From Sphingobacterium chuzhouense (GTDB lineage Bacteria; Bacteroidota; Bacteroidia; Sphingobacteriales; Sphingobacteriaceae): DNA of 64,000 bases. The stretch lies in assembly GCF_014692525.1 (NCBI RefSeq), contig NZ_JACNYL010000004.1, forward strand, positions 248,001 through 312,000, in the 5' to 3' direction. The notes under the pieces are model-generated. The model ran no database searches. It had not been told where the DNA came from and saw only the letters and a list, made by a program, of their open reading frames with translations. Below, in pieces: positions 42,487-50,416 of the stretch; positions within the stretch are counted from its first letter, which is position 1, and each line of letters begins with the position of its first letter. The position numbers and the translations under genes are program-made.

Positions 42487-42957
42487 ATGAAAGTATATAA
42501 TTTTGAGCCAACGGAATTCGATCCTGTAACAACGGATGAAGCCTACATGCGGGAAGCGTTGAAGCTAGCACAGAAGGCTTTTGAAGAAGATGAAATTCCT
42601 ATTGGAGCAATAATTGTCAGTCAGGGTAAGATTATTGGAAAAGGATATAACCTTACCGAACGATTGAACGATGTGACAGCCCATGCAGAAATGCAAGCAT
42701 TTACAGCAGCTTCAAATTATATGGGAGGGAAATATTTAAAAGATTGCACCTTATATGTTACCGTAGAACCCTGTGTAATGTGTGCAGGAGCATCTTATTG
42801 GACACAAATAGCCAAAGTGGTGTATGGCGCCACGGACGAAAAACGAGGTGCTTCCCGACATGGTAATCTTTATCATCCTAAAACTGAGGTGACCTCCGGT
42901 GTGCTGGCTGGGGAATGTACTGACTTGATAAAATCATTTTTTCGTAATAAAAGATAA
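42487..42957 (+). CDS. tadA: tRNA adenosine(34) deaminase
   Basis: TadA converts A34 to inosine in the wobble position of tRNA-Arg. It is a 156-residue cytidine-deaminase-fold protein. The zinc ligands and proton shuttle are in VTAHAEMQAF (HAE) and EPCVMCAGASYW (PCxxC). The start MREALKLAQKAFEEDEIPIG fits the TadA subgroup, although guanine-type deaminases share these motifs. It lies 10 bases after csaA. Confidence 0.87.
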   Translation: MKVYNFEPTEFDPVTTDEAYMREALKLAQKAFEEDEIPIGAIIVSQGKIIGKGYNLTERLNDVTAHAEMQAFTAASNYMGGKYLKDCTLYVTVEPCVMCAGASYWTQIAKVVYGATDEKRGASRHGNLYHPKTEVTSGVLAGECTDLIKSFFRNKR

Positions 42958-43054
42958 AGAAAACGAGATTTTGGTCGTTAAATAAAACCTAAGCCAATTT
43001 GAAATTGTTATATTCGTGTTCTTAATTAATAATAATCAAAAAAACAGAAATATT

Positions 43055-43663
43055 ATGGCATTTGAATTAGAAGCTTTACCATACGCTAGCAATGCGTTGG
43101 AACCGCACATTGACAAAGAAACCATGGAAATCCACCATGACCGTCACCACCAAGCTTATGTAGACAATTTGAACAAAGCGATTGCAGGGACAGATGCTGA
43201 AAATTTATCCTTAGAAGAAATCAACAAAAACATCTCTAAATATCCTGCCGCTGTCCGTAATAATGGTGGTGGACATTTTAACCATAAGCTTTTTTGGACT
43301 GTTTTGAGTTCAAATGGCGGCGGTGAACCTACAGGTGAATTAGCAGAAGCTATTAACAAAACCTTTGGCTCATTTTCGGAATTAAAAACACAACTGCAGA
43401 ATGCAGGCGCTACCCGTTTTGGTTCAGGATGGGCTTGGTTAATTGTAAAATCAGATGGACAGCTTGGTGTGACATCCACACCAAATCAAGACAATCCACT
43501 AATGGATGTAGCAGAGGTACAGGGTACACCTATTTTAGGTATTGATGTATGGGAACATGCATACTATTTGAAATTTCAGAATAAACGTCCTGCGTATCTT
43601 GAGGCAATTTTCAACGTTATCGATTGGAATGCCGTTGCAAAGCGTTATGAAGAAGCGAAGTAA
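43055..43663 (+). CDS. sodA: Superoxide dismutase, Mn/Fe family
   Basis: This enzyme dismutates superoxide in the cytoplasm. ATG 43055 gives MAFELEALPYASNALEPHID and 202 residues; the frame is open to a GTG at 43016 but that part is not family-like. Metal ligands appear in EIHHDRHHQAYV, GGHFNHKLFW and DVWEHAYYLKF. Gly in NNGGGHFNH together with Gln in STPNQDNPLM is the arrangement seen in Mn-type enzymes (iron types place the Gln in the earlier helix), so Mn or cambialistic use is predicted. Confidence 0.93.
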   Translation: MAFELEALPYASNALEPHIDKETMEIHHDRHHQAYVDNLNKAIAGTDAENLSLEEINKNISKYPAAVRNNGGGHFNHKLFWTVLSSNGGGEPTGELAEAINKTFGSFSELKTQLQNAGATRFGSGWAWLIVKSDGQLGVTSTPNQDNPLMDVAEVQGTPILGIDVWEHAYYLKFQNKRPAYLEAIFNVIDWNAVAKRYEEAK

Positions 43664-43673
43664 TGAACAAAAT

Positions 43674-43711
43674 AAAAAAAGCCTGGGCGATTTGTCCCAG
43701 GCTTTTTTTTA
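43674..43711. terminator. Bidirectional terminator between sod and recA
   Basis: AAAAAAAGCCTGGG (43674-43687), an 8-base loop, then CCCAGGC and a run of Ts. It serves both convergent genes; its end overlaps the recA stop. Confidence 0.92.
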
Positions 43712-44734
43712 TTCTTCTATTCCGGCTGCGTGTTCATCAAGATCACTACCACTGACTTCCGCTCTTATTTTAGCTTCGAGCTCATCACTTAAATCAGGGT
43801 TGTCCAGTAATAAGTTTTTTACAGCATCGCGTCCTTGCCCTAATTTCGTGTCGCCATAGCTAAACCAAGAGCCAGACTTTTTGATAATGCCGTATTCTAC
43901 ACCCAGGTCAATGATTTCACCCACTTTGGAAATTCCTTCACCAAACATAATGTCGAATTCTGCCAAACGGAATGGTGGCGCTACTTTATTTTTTACAATT
44001 TTTACTTTAACACGGTTACCCGCTACTTCGTCACTGTCTTTAATTTGGGAAGTCCTGCGAATATCTAAACGGACGGAAGCATAGAATTTTAGTGCATTTC
44101 CACCGGTGGTTGTTTCCGGGTTTCCGAACATAACGCCAATTTTCTCCCGCAATTGGTTAATAAAGATACAGCAACAGTTGGTTTTAGAGATTGTTCCAGT
44201 TAATTTCCGTAAGGCCTGTGACATCAAACGCGCTTGAAGCCCCATTTTGGAGTCGCCCATTTCCCCTTCGATTTCTCCTTTAGGTACCAACGCCGCGACA
44301 GAGTCGATGACGATGACGTCAATAGCACCGGAGCGAATAAGATTGTCGGCAATTTCCAACGCTTGCTCGCCATTGTCGGGTTGGGAAATAAGTAGATTTT
44401 CGACGTCTACCCCTAGCTTTTGCGCGTAGTATTTGTCAAAAGCGTGCTCCGCATCGATGATAGCCGCTATTCCTCCTTTTTTCTGTGCTTCAGCAACGAT
44501 ATGGGTTGCAAGGGTCGTTTTACCAGACGATTCCGGGCCATAAATTTCGATGATACGTCCTTTAGGTACGCCTCCAATGCCTAGTGCTATATCCAAACCG
44601 AGAGATCCAGTAGAAATAGCCTCGATAGGCTCTACCGCTGAGTCTCCTAATTTCATAATCGTACCTTTACCGTATGATTTTTCTAATTTATCTAAAGTTA
44701 GCTGTAAAGCTTTTAATTTGTCTGCGTTACTCAT
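43709..44734 (-). CDS. recA: Recombinase RecA
   Basis: RecA forms filaments on single-stranded DNA and drives homologous pairing. The 341 residues carry Walker A GPESSGKTTLATHIVAE, Walker B VIVIDSVAALVPKGEIEGEM, loop L1 MGLQARLMSQALRKL and loop L2 INQLREKIGVMFGNPETTTG. The tail is acidic (SGSDLDEHAAGIEE), as usual. A consensus Bacteroidota promoter precedes it. No SOS box was searched for, since LexA sites of this phylum are not well defined. Confidence 0.98.
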   Translation of the reverse strand: MSNADKLKALQLTLDKLEKSYGKGTIMKLGDSAVEPIEAISTGSLGLDIALGIGGVPKGRIIEIYGPESSGKTTLATHIVAEAQKKGGIAAIIDAEHAFDKYYAQKLGVDVENLLISQPDNGEQALEIADNLIRSGAIDVIVIDSVAALVPKGEIEGEMGDSKMGLQARLMSQALRKLTGTISKTNCCCIFINQLREKIGVMFGNPETTTGGNALKFYASVRLDIRRTSQIKDSDEVAGNRVKVKIVKNKVAPPFRLAEFDIMFGEGISKVGEIIDLGVEYGIIKKSGSWFSYGDTKLGQGRDAVKNLLLDNPDLSDELEAKIRAEVSGSDLDEHAAGIEE

Positions 44735-44753
44735 TTTTTTAGTATTATCTAGT

Positions 44754-44784
44754 CAAAAGTAAGTTTAAAATGTGAAAATTCAAA
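44754..44784 (-). promoter_or_regulatory. Promoter of recA
   Basis: On the minus strand TTTG (44781-44784), 19 bases, TACTTTTG (44754-44761): a full match to the Bacteroidota consensus, about 20 bases before the recA start. Confidence 0.8.
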
Positions 44785-44807
44785 ATAATTTCGCTAATAT
44801 TTTTAGT

Positions 44808-45479
44808 TTAATTATTGATCTTTGCTGTGACGTTTGTATAATGTGTTTCAAAATACTTGCAAAAGTATGTGATAGGGCATTCCTCGCATTTTGGACGCCT
44901 TGCCACACAAATATACCGGCCGTGGAGGATAAGCCAATGATGTGCGATAGCAATTGTATCCTTTGGAAGATATTTAACCAATTGTTTTTCTACAGCCAGG
45001 GGTGTTGTGGCACGACTTGTCAGTCCCAAACGATTGCTCACACGAAAAACATGTGTGTCTACTGCCATTGCCGGGTTATTATATACTACGGAAGATATGA
45101 CATTGGCGGTTTTTCTTCCTACGCCAGGCAATTTGATAAGATCTTCCACTTTTTCTGGTACGTCGCCATGAAACTCTTCCATTAATTTTTTAGCCATCCC
45201 AACGAGGTGTTTCGCCTTGTTGTTGGGGTAACTAACTGAGCGGATATACGTAAATACTTCATCCGGTGTGCTAGCAGCTAATGATGGGGCGTCCGGAAAA
45301 CGTTCGAAGAGAGCAGGAGTCACCTGATTGATGCGCTTATCCGTGCACTGCGCGGATAAAATGACGGCAACCAGAAGTTCATAAGGATTGCTATAATTTA
45401 ATTCCGTTTGTGCGTCAGGGCTGTGTGTCGAAAAATACTTCACAAATTCTTGATACCGTTCTTTCTTTAGCATGAACAA
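44808..45479 (-). CDS. nth: Endonuclease III
   Basis: Nth is a DNA glycosylase/AP lyase that removes oxidised pyrimidines. It has 223 residues, starting at ATG 45479 or two codons later. It has the helix-hairpin-helix LPGVGRKTANVISSVVYNN with the catalytic Lys, the catalytic Asp in AVDTHVFRVSNRL, and a 4Fe-4S cluster Cys pattern C-x6-C-x2-C-x5-C in CVARRPKCEECPITYFC. It is upstream of recA on the same strand, but recA has its own promoter. Confidence 0.96.
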   Translation of the reverse strand: MFMLKKERYQEFVKYFSTHSPDAQTELNYSNPYELLVAVILSAQCTDKRINQVTPALFERFPDAPSLAASTPDEVFTYIRSVSYPNNKAKHLVGMAKKLMEEFHGDVPEKVEDLIKLPGVGRKTANVISSVVYNNPAMAVDTHVFRVSNRLGLTSRATTPLAVEKQLVKYLPKDTIAIAHHWLILHGRYICVARRPKCEECPITYFCKYFETHYTNVTAKINN

Positions 45480-45537
45480 AGATATTCAAAATGCTGCAAA
45501 TTTTTGAAAGGTATTGTAAGGTGCTATCAATAAAAAA

Positions 45538-45566
45538 CAAAGTCTCTAATAAATTTAGAGACTTTG
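45538..45566 (-). terminator. Terminator of the small gene at 45572
   Basis: CAAAGTCTCTAA (45538-45549) pairs with TTAGAGACTTTG (45555-45566). A plus-strand A-run just before it gives a U-tract on the minus strand. Confidence 0.75.
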
Positions 45567-45571
45567 CCATT

Positions 45572-45760
45572 TTACTTTCTTAAGCTACGGGAATAGTTCA
45601 ATATATTCTCGATGATTTTGGGGCTTGGGTCTTTTGCCAATTCTTTTAAATTGGATTTTAGATTTTGTTCAAATATTTCATTAACTACCTCTATCTCGAC
45701 CATGCTCTCCCTTTCCTCGCTTAATTCAGTAACATGTTCCTTTGTAAAGAATTCTACCAT
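45572..45760 (-). CDS. Small acidic protein, function unknown
   Basis: I do not recognise this 62-residue protein. It is highly charged and predicted helical (VEIEVVNEIFEQNLKSNLKE; IIENILNYSRSLRK), with no signal or membrane segment. Support for a real gene comes from its own terminator at the 3' end and a near-perfect palindrome just before the start (45763-45793). It may be a small regulator. Confidence 0.6.
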   Translation of the reverse strand: MVEFFTKEHVTELSEERESMVEIEVVNEIFEQNLKSNLKELAKDPSPKIIENILNYSRSLRK

Positions 45761-45762
45761 AA

Positions 45763-45793
45763 GCGTTTTGTTTATTAAGTACTTATTAAACGC
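45763..45793. promoter_or_regulatory. Palindrome ahead of the small acidic protein
   Basis: GCGTTT (45763-45768) and AAACGC (45788-45793) flank a nearly symmetrical TTTATTAAGTACTTATTAAA. It ends 3 bases before the start codon on the minus strand, a good place for an operator. Confidence 0.5.
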
Positions 45794-45831
45794 AAGATAG
45801 AAATTTATAGTATATAAAATTTAACATTTTT

Positions 45832-47457
45832 TCACTTTTTTTCTCGAATATGTCTATCCGCCTCTTCAATAGCTGCTTTTGCATTCACAATTCCGCCAGA
45901 CACACTAATTTCATCCAGGTAAACTTTCTTGGTAGATCCGTCTACTTTTATCCTTACCTTTTCATCTACCTTTGTTACAGATTTCAAGATGATGTCTTTC
46001 ACCTCCCTGGCCGTAAGTTTAGGATAGTAAGAACGCAATACTGCCGCTAATCCGGATACCACCGGAGCGGCCATACTTGTTCCATCCTGTTCTTTATATG
46101 TAGATTCCGGCATAGTGGAATTAATTTTGACACCGGGTGCAAAGACATCCACCGAACGGTATCCAAAATTGGAGAATTCAGCCAACAAATCACCATCGAG
46201 CCCCGACGACGTAGCACCCACTGTAATCCAGTTGGAAGCTTCGCCCAATACAGCATCGAGGCTATCGGTATAATACTTCATCGGATAGTTTTTGACGACG
46301 TCAATATCTTTGCCATCATTGCCCGCCGCATGCACAAGGAGCACATCTTTTTCCTCTGCATATTTTATAGCCTCATCAACCGTTTTTTTATTAAATACAT
46401 ATCCCTTTCCGAAACTCATGTTAATTACTTTCGCACCATTGTCTACCGCATAACGTATGCCGTTTGCGACATCTTTATCACGTTCATCCCCATCTGGAAC
46501 CATGCGCACGCCCATAATCTGTACGTTATCCGCTACACCGTCAATTCCAATTCCGTTATGGCGTTTAGCGCCGATAATACCCGCCACGTGCGTGCCGTGA
46601 TCAGCGTCAGGGCCTTTAATATCGGCATTTCCGTAGAAACGCTCATCTGCATCTTCATAGTTGTCGCCAACAACATGCCGTGAATCGTAGTTTTTATTTA
46701 GATGATAGTCCACCTGAGCACGAAAGTATTTCACACCTTCCTCCAGTTCCTTGTAAAAGTCTTCAAAGCTCTTTTCATCGCTAAGTTCTCGTTTTGTCAT
46801 ACGGATCGCCATCTTCTGACGGTCAGTGTTAGGCTTGTAGGCATCAAGGTCAGCTTTTGTTATCTCCTTAATGTCTTTGCCTATTTTTTTGATGGCAATA
46901 TCAATTTCTTCCTTTAACCTACCGTAGTTAAGATTTCCGAAATTTGCCTGATCGAGTTTGCTTGTATATTCGCTTATCATCTTTTGGTATGCCACGAACT
47001 CCCGGCGTTCAGCTTCGCTAAGTGGGGTGGAGGGTAATACAGATATATATTTCGGCTCGTAAATGCGAATCAAACGAGTGATTTCCAGATTATCGTATTG
47101 TACGTTTTCACCATTTGCATTCCCTATAAAGTTCCATCCATGTATATCGTCAATATAGCCGTTTCCATCATCATCTTGACCATTTCCAGTAGTTTCTTTG
47201 GAGTTTGTCCATATGACGTCTTTCAAATCTTCGTGCTTATAGTCTATACCGCCATCTAACACACCCACGACGGTAGGAGTTGATTCTCTGCCTGTTAAAA
47301 GCTCGTATGCTTTTTCGGTACTTATTCCGCGTACACCGTCTGTTTCATAATCAAGATTGTACCAATTAGGTGGATTGGTGGCTTTTGATTGGGCGTTTCC
47401 CCATAGCGGAAGTATGCTGATACCTAATAGAGCAACAAGTTTCAATGTTCTAGTCAT
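45832..47457 (-). CDS. Subtilisin-family (S8) secreted serine peptidase
   Basis: ATG 47457 gives MTRTLKLVALLGISILPLWG and 541 residues with a signal peptide cut after NAQ. The frame is open further upstream, but that part would precede the signal. The catalytic triad is Asp68 in GVLDGGIDYKHEDL, His287 in DADHGTHVAGIIGA and Ser461 in DGTSMAAPVVSGLAAVL, with oxyanion Asn380 in AAGNDG. An insert of about 170 mostly helical residues (110-280) separates Asp and His, as in several Bacteroidota S8 peptidases. It probably acts in the periplasm or outside the cell. Confidence 0.93.
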   Translation of the reverse strand: MTRTLKLVALLGISILPLWGNAQSKATNPPNWYNLDYETDGVRGISTEKAYELLTGRESTPTVVGVLDGGIDYKHEDLKDVIWTNSKETTGNGQDDDGNGYIDDIHGWNFIGNANGENVQYDNLEITRLIRIYEPKYISVLPSTPLSEAERREFVAYQKMISEYTSKLDQANFGNLNYGRLKEEIDIAIKKIGKDIKEITKADLDAYKPNTDRQKMAIRMTKRELSDEKSFEDFYKELEEGVKYFRAQVDYHLNKNYDSRHVVGDNYEDADERFYGNADIKGPDADHGTHVAGIIGAKRHNGIGIDGVADNVQIMGVRMVPDGDERDKDVANGIRYAVDNGAKVINMSFGKGYVFNKKTVDEAIKYAEEKDVLLVHAAGNDGKDIDVVKNYPMKYYTDSLDAVLGEASNWITVGATSSGLDGDLLAEFSNFGYRSVDVFAPGVKINSTMPESTYKEQDGTSMAAPVVSGLAAVLRSYYPKLTAREVKDIILKSVTKVDEKVRIKVDGSTKKVYLDEISVSGGIVNAKAAIEEADRHIREKK

Positions 47458-47479
47458 ATATTTTTGTTTCGTCAAGAGA

Positions 47480-47487
47480 CAAATATA
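47480..47487 (-). promoter_or_regulatory. -7 box of the S8 peptidase gene
   Basis: TATATTTG on the minus strand, 22 bases before the ATG at 47457. No clear -33 element. Confidence 0.45.
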
Positions 47488-47570
47488 AGGTAACTCCGGT
47501 GTTGATGTTGTTAAAAAAACATAAATCACTATTCTTTTTACATTAACTTTATCACCAAAACTAGCTTACG

Positions 47571-49721
47571 ATGCATAAAAACTGGAACTATATGATTATT
47601 ATTGGGGCTATGGCAATATCCTGTTCTGATAACACGACAAAAAATACGGCGACTTGGCCGGAGGTTACTCCCCCTGTGGCAGAGAAAAAAGTACATGAGC
47701 GTACCATCCATGGTGACACGGTAGCGGACAATTACTATTGGATGAACGACTATTTTAAGAAAGGTCCGGATTCCGCAGAAGTTATCGCTTATTTAGAAGC
47801 AGAAAATAACTATACGGCAGCGATGATGAAAGATACCGAACCGCTGCAAGAGAAACTGTTTCACGAAATGAAAGGACGGATAAAGGAGAAAGATGAGTCC
47901 GTTCCCTATTTTAAAAACGGATACTATTATTACAGCCGTACAGAAGAAGGTAAGCAATATTATAAATTCTGTCGAAAGAAAGGAAGTCTGGATGCTCCTG
48001 AGGAGATATTGCTCGACGTGGATGACATGGCCGAAGGGTATGCCTATTATGCTGCGGGTGGCTTTTCGGTAAGCCCGGACAATAAGTTGCTTTCCTTTGG
48101 AGTGGATACCGTATCGAGAAGAGAATATACGATTTATGTGAAGAACCTCGAAACAGGTGCATTATTAGCGGACAAGATTGATCGTACAACGGGGGGCGCT
48201 ACGTGGGCGAATGATAATAAAACGTTATTCTACACCGCCAAAAATCCGGTTACTTTGCTGAGTGAGAAAATCCGTCGGTATACGTTGGGTTCGGGATCTG
48301 CTGGCGATGTCGTCGTATATGAAGAGAAAGACAATACGAATTATATCGGTGTAGGAAAATCAAAAAACGGAAAACATATCATGATCTATTCGGGTGGAAC
48401 ACTATCGTCCGAAGTTCGCGTATTGAATGCTGATCAACCAAATAGTACCTTTGAGGTGTTCCAACCTCGGATGAAAGAGGTGTTGTATTCCGTTACAGCG
48501 TTGGCAGACAAGTTCTTGATCTTAACCAATGACGGAGCAAAAAACTTCAAGGTGATGGAATGCCCGTTGGATAAGACGACCAAAGAATATTGGAAAGAAT
48601 TTATCCCTCACCGAGATGATGTGCTCGTTTCGGATGTTGATGAATTTAAAGATTATATCGTCATTTCAGAGCGCAAGAACGGCTTGACACAAATGGCGAT
48701 ACGATCATTGAAAGACGGAACGCAACATTACCTGGATTTTGGAGAGACAGCTTATACCGTGTATCCAAGTACGAACGTCGAATATGATACCGATATGGTA
48801 CGTTACGGTTATACTTCGCTCGTAACCCCATCTTCGACATATGACTACAACATGAATACCAAAGAGAGAACCCTGAAGAAGCAGCAAGAGGTTGTTGGCG
48901 GATATGATCCGGAGAAGTATGTAACAGAACGTTTATTTGCCACAGCAGCTGATGGTACACGGATTCCTATCTCGTTGGTCTACAAAAAAGGTTTCTCTAA
49001 AAACGGGAAATCACCCTTGCTGCTCTACGGATACGGTTCCTATGGTATGTGTATGGACCCTACCTTTAATTCGTCGAGGTTGAGCCTTTTGGACCGAGGT
49101 TTTGCTTATGCTATTGCACATATCCGTGGTGGAGAAGAGATGGGGCGGCAGTGGTATGAGGATGGTAAAATGATGAACAAGAAAAATACGTTCACTGATT
49201 TTATCGATTGTGCCAAATATCTGATTTCGGAAAAATTGACCAGTTCCGACAATCTGTATGCGCAAGGGGGTAGCGCCGGCGGTTTGCTCATGGGAGCCGT
49301 TATTAATATAGCTCCTGAGTTATGGAACGGTATCATTGCGCAGGTTCCTTTTGTGGATGTAGTCAATACCATGTTGGACGATACTATTCCGTTGACTACA
49401 AATGAATATGATGAATGGGGAAATCCGAATGATAAAACAGCGTATGCCTATATGAAATCGTACTCACCATATGAAAACATTGAAGCAAAAGAGTATCCAA
49501 ACCTATTGGTTACCACTGGGCTTCATGATAGCCAAGTGCAGTACTTCGAACCTGCAAAATGGGTAGCAAAGTTGCGTGAAATAAAGAAAGGCAAGCAGGT
49601 CGTCTTGTTTAAAACAGATATGGAGTATGGGCATGGTGGAGCTTCTGGTCGGTTTGATTATCTGAAGGATGTTGCGCTGAACTATGCTTTTCTATTTAAA
49701 TTGGAGGGGATTAGGGAGTAG
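47571..49721 (+). CDS. Prolyl oligopeptidase family (S9A) lipoprotein
   Basis: The 716-residue protein begins MHKNWNYMIIIGAMAISC, a lipoprotein signal with lipobox AISC. An N-terminal seven-bladed propeller-type domain (about 35-440) restricts access to the C-terminal alpha/beta hydrolase domain. The catalytic residues are Ser568 in YAQGGSAGGLLMG, Asp653 in TTGLHDSQVQYFEP and His688 in EYGHGGASGRFDYL. Close relatives are oligopeptidase B and prolyl endopeptidase; YWMNDYFKK and RGGEEMGRQWYEDGK are family-like. It probably degrades short peptides in the periplasm and diverges from the S8 peptidase gene. Confidence 0.94.
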   Translation: MHKNWNYMIIIGAMAISCSDNTTKNTATWPEVTPPVAEKKVHERTIHGDTVADNYYWMNDYFKKGPDSAEVIAYLEAENNYTAAMMKDTEPLQEKLFHEMKGRIKEKDESVPYFKNGYYYYSRTEEGKQYYKFCRKKGSLDAPEEILLDVDDMAEGYAYYAAGGFSVSPDNKLLSFGVDTVSRREYTIYVKNLETGALLADKIDRTTGGATWANDNKTLFYTAKNPVTLLSEKIRRYTLGSGSAGDVVVYEEKDNTNYIGVGKSKNGKHIMIYSGGTLSSEVRVLNADQPNSTFEVFQPRMKEVLYSVTALADKFLILTNDGAKNFKVMECPLDKTTKEYWKEFIPHRDDVLVSDVDEFKDYIVISERKNGLTQMAIRSLKDGTQHYLDFGETAYTVYPSTNVEYDTDMVRYGYTSLVTPSSTYDYNMNTKERTLKKQQEVVGGYDPEKYVTERLFATAADGTRIPISLVYKKGFSKNGKSPLLLYGYGSYGMCMDPTFNSSRLSLLDRGFAYAIAHIRGGEEMGRQWYEDGKMMNKKNTFTDFIDCAKYLISEKLTSSDNLYAQGGSAGGLLMGAVINIAPELWNGIIAQVPFVDVVNTMLDDTIPLTTNEYDEWGNPNDKTAYAYMKSYSPYENIEAKEYPNLLVTTGLHDSQVQYFEPAKWVAKLREIKKGKQVVLFKTDMEYGHGGASGRFDYLKDVALNYAFLFKLEGIRE

Positions 49722-49944
49722 TATTCTCCCTTTCAATCTCTCGTGCATCAATCTGATGCTGCTTGTAATTTTCAATAGCCACCTTGCTGGCCTTTTGGGA
49801 TACGATAATACCCACTATAGCGATAATAGTCACGATAGCCAGTCCCCACGCGTACTTCTTTTTGTCCTGTTTGACTAACCAATACATCAGGAAGATATAG
49901 GGAATCGCGAAAAAGATATAGAATATAATACTTGGACCAACCAT
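49711..49944 (-). CDS. Small two-TM membrane protein, function unknown
   Basis: ATG 49944 gives MVGPSIIFYIFFAIPYIFLM and 77 residues. There are two membrane segments (about 4-22 and 33-51), then a charged tail (QKASKVAIENYKQHQIDARE). A longer frame from 49971 is unlikely because a promoter -7 box (49969-49976) covers that start. Its 3' end overlaps the end of the peptidase gene by 11 bases, tail to tail. No family is recognised. Confidence 0.6.
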   Translation of the reverse strand: MVGPSIIFYIFFAIPYIFLMYWLVKQDKKKYAWGLAIVTIIAIVGIIVSQKASKVAIENYKQHQIDAREIERENTTP

Positions 49945-49968
49945 CTTTTGGAGAATTTTAAACCGATA

Positions 49969-49999
49969 CAAAAGTACCTAAATAAATAGAGATATTAAA
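49969..49999 (-). promoter_or_regulatory. Promoter of the small membrane protein
   Basis: On the minus strand TTTA (49996-49999), 19 bases, TACTTTTG (49969-49976). It decides the start codon at 49944. Confidence 0.5.
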
Positions 50000-50131
50000 G
50001 TCGGGCAGTTTCTTTTAAACCTTTCATCAAAAAGACTGTCTAATTAAAAGATTGACGGGAAGATAGTACCAAAAATATTTTTTTAATAAAAAAACTACGG
50101 AGCTATTGCGTAAAAGAAAAAAATAATTTTT

Positions 50132-50139
50132 TACTTTTG
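50132..50139 (+). promoter_or_regulatory. -7 box of the GNAT-argG-argC operon
   Basis: TACTTTTG matches TAnnTTTG. The nearest TTG (50106-50108) is at 23 bases. Transcription would begin near 50146, giving an untranslated leader of about 270 bases before the GNAT gene. Confidence 0.55.
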
Positions 50140-50166
50140 TATTCGTTAATAGTCATAGATATACAA

Positions 50167-50301
50167 ATGAACAGCTTGGAAATACATACATTTATTTCAG
50201 CACAGCTTCCGAAGAAGTTTGTGAGGGATGTGTTGTATGTTTTGAAGGGCTTCAACTCTCCTACATTGCGATTCCGACGACCTATTCTGCCTCGAGCTTG
50301 A
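50167..50301 (+). CDS. Putative arginine leader peptide
   Basis: This 44-residue frame starts with ATG 21 bases after the predicted transcript start and ends TLRFRRPILPRA, with four CGA arginine codons in the last eleven. It lies directly upstream of arginine biosynthesis genes, the expected place and codon content for a leader peptide whose translation senses Arg-tRNA. The last Arg codon and the stop fall in the loop of a hairpin (50287-50312). Chance is possible: the body of the peptide has no family resemblance and no terminator T-run follows. Inference. Confidence 0.45.
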   Translation: MNSLEIHTFISAQLPKKFVRDVLYVLKGFNSPTLRFRRPILPRA

Positions 50302-50349
50302 TTTGGAGGCAGGCTACTCCATTATGGGTAATCACGCGGCTCGGTGATT
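50287..50349 (+). promoter_or_regulatory. Competing hairpins after the leader ORF
   Basis: H1: CTGCCTC (50287-50293) with GAGGCAG (50306-50312). H2: TGGAG (50304-50308) with CTCCA (50317-50321), which excludes H1. H3: AATCAC (50330-50335) with GTGATT (50344-50349). A ribosome stalled on the Arg codons would cover the H1 left arm and favour H2. Confidence 0.45.
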
Positions 50350-50416
50350 TCTCAGCGGTTAATTAATAGAATTTATTGGAGCACATTACGTGTAATTATT
50401 TAGGTCGACATCTTCG

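Larger units (their letters stand above)
49972..50416 (+). other. Leader region of the GNAT-argG-argC operon
   Basis: These 445 bases contain the divergent promoter of the small membrane gene, the -7 box at 50132, the putative arginine leader ORF and the competing hairpins. The remainder (50350-50416) shows nothing recognisable. Confidence 0.65.

Noticed and set aside
44772..45185. A 137-codon plus-strand frame antisense to nth
   Set aside because: It mirrors the nth coding sequence, including the complement of its Fe-S motif; no independent support.
47458..47529. Longer S8 peptidase beginning at 47529
   Set aside because: It would place 24 residues before a normal signal peptide and include the -7 box at 47480-47487.
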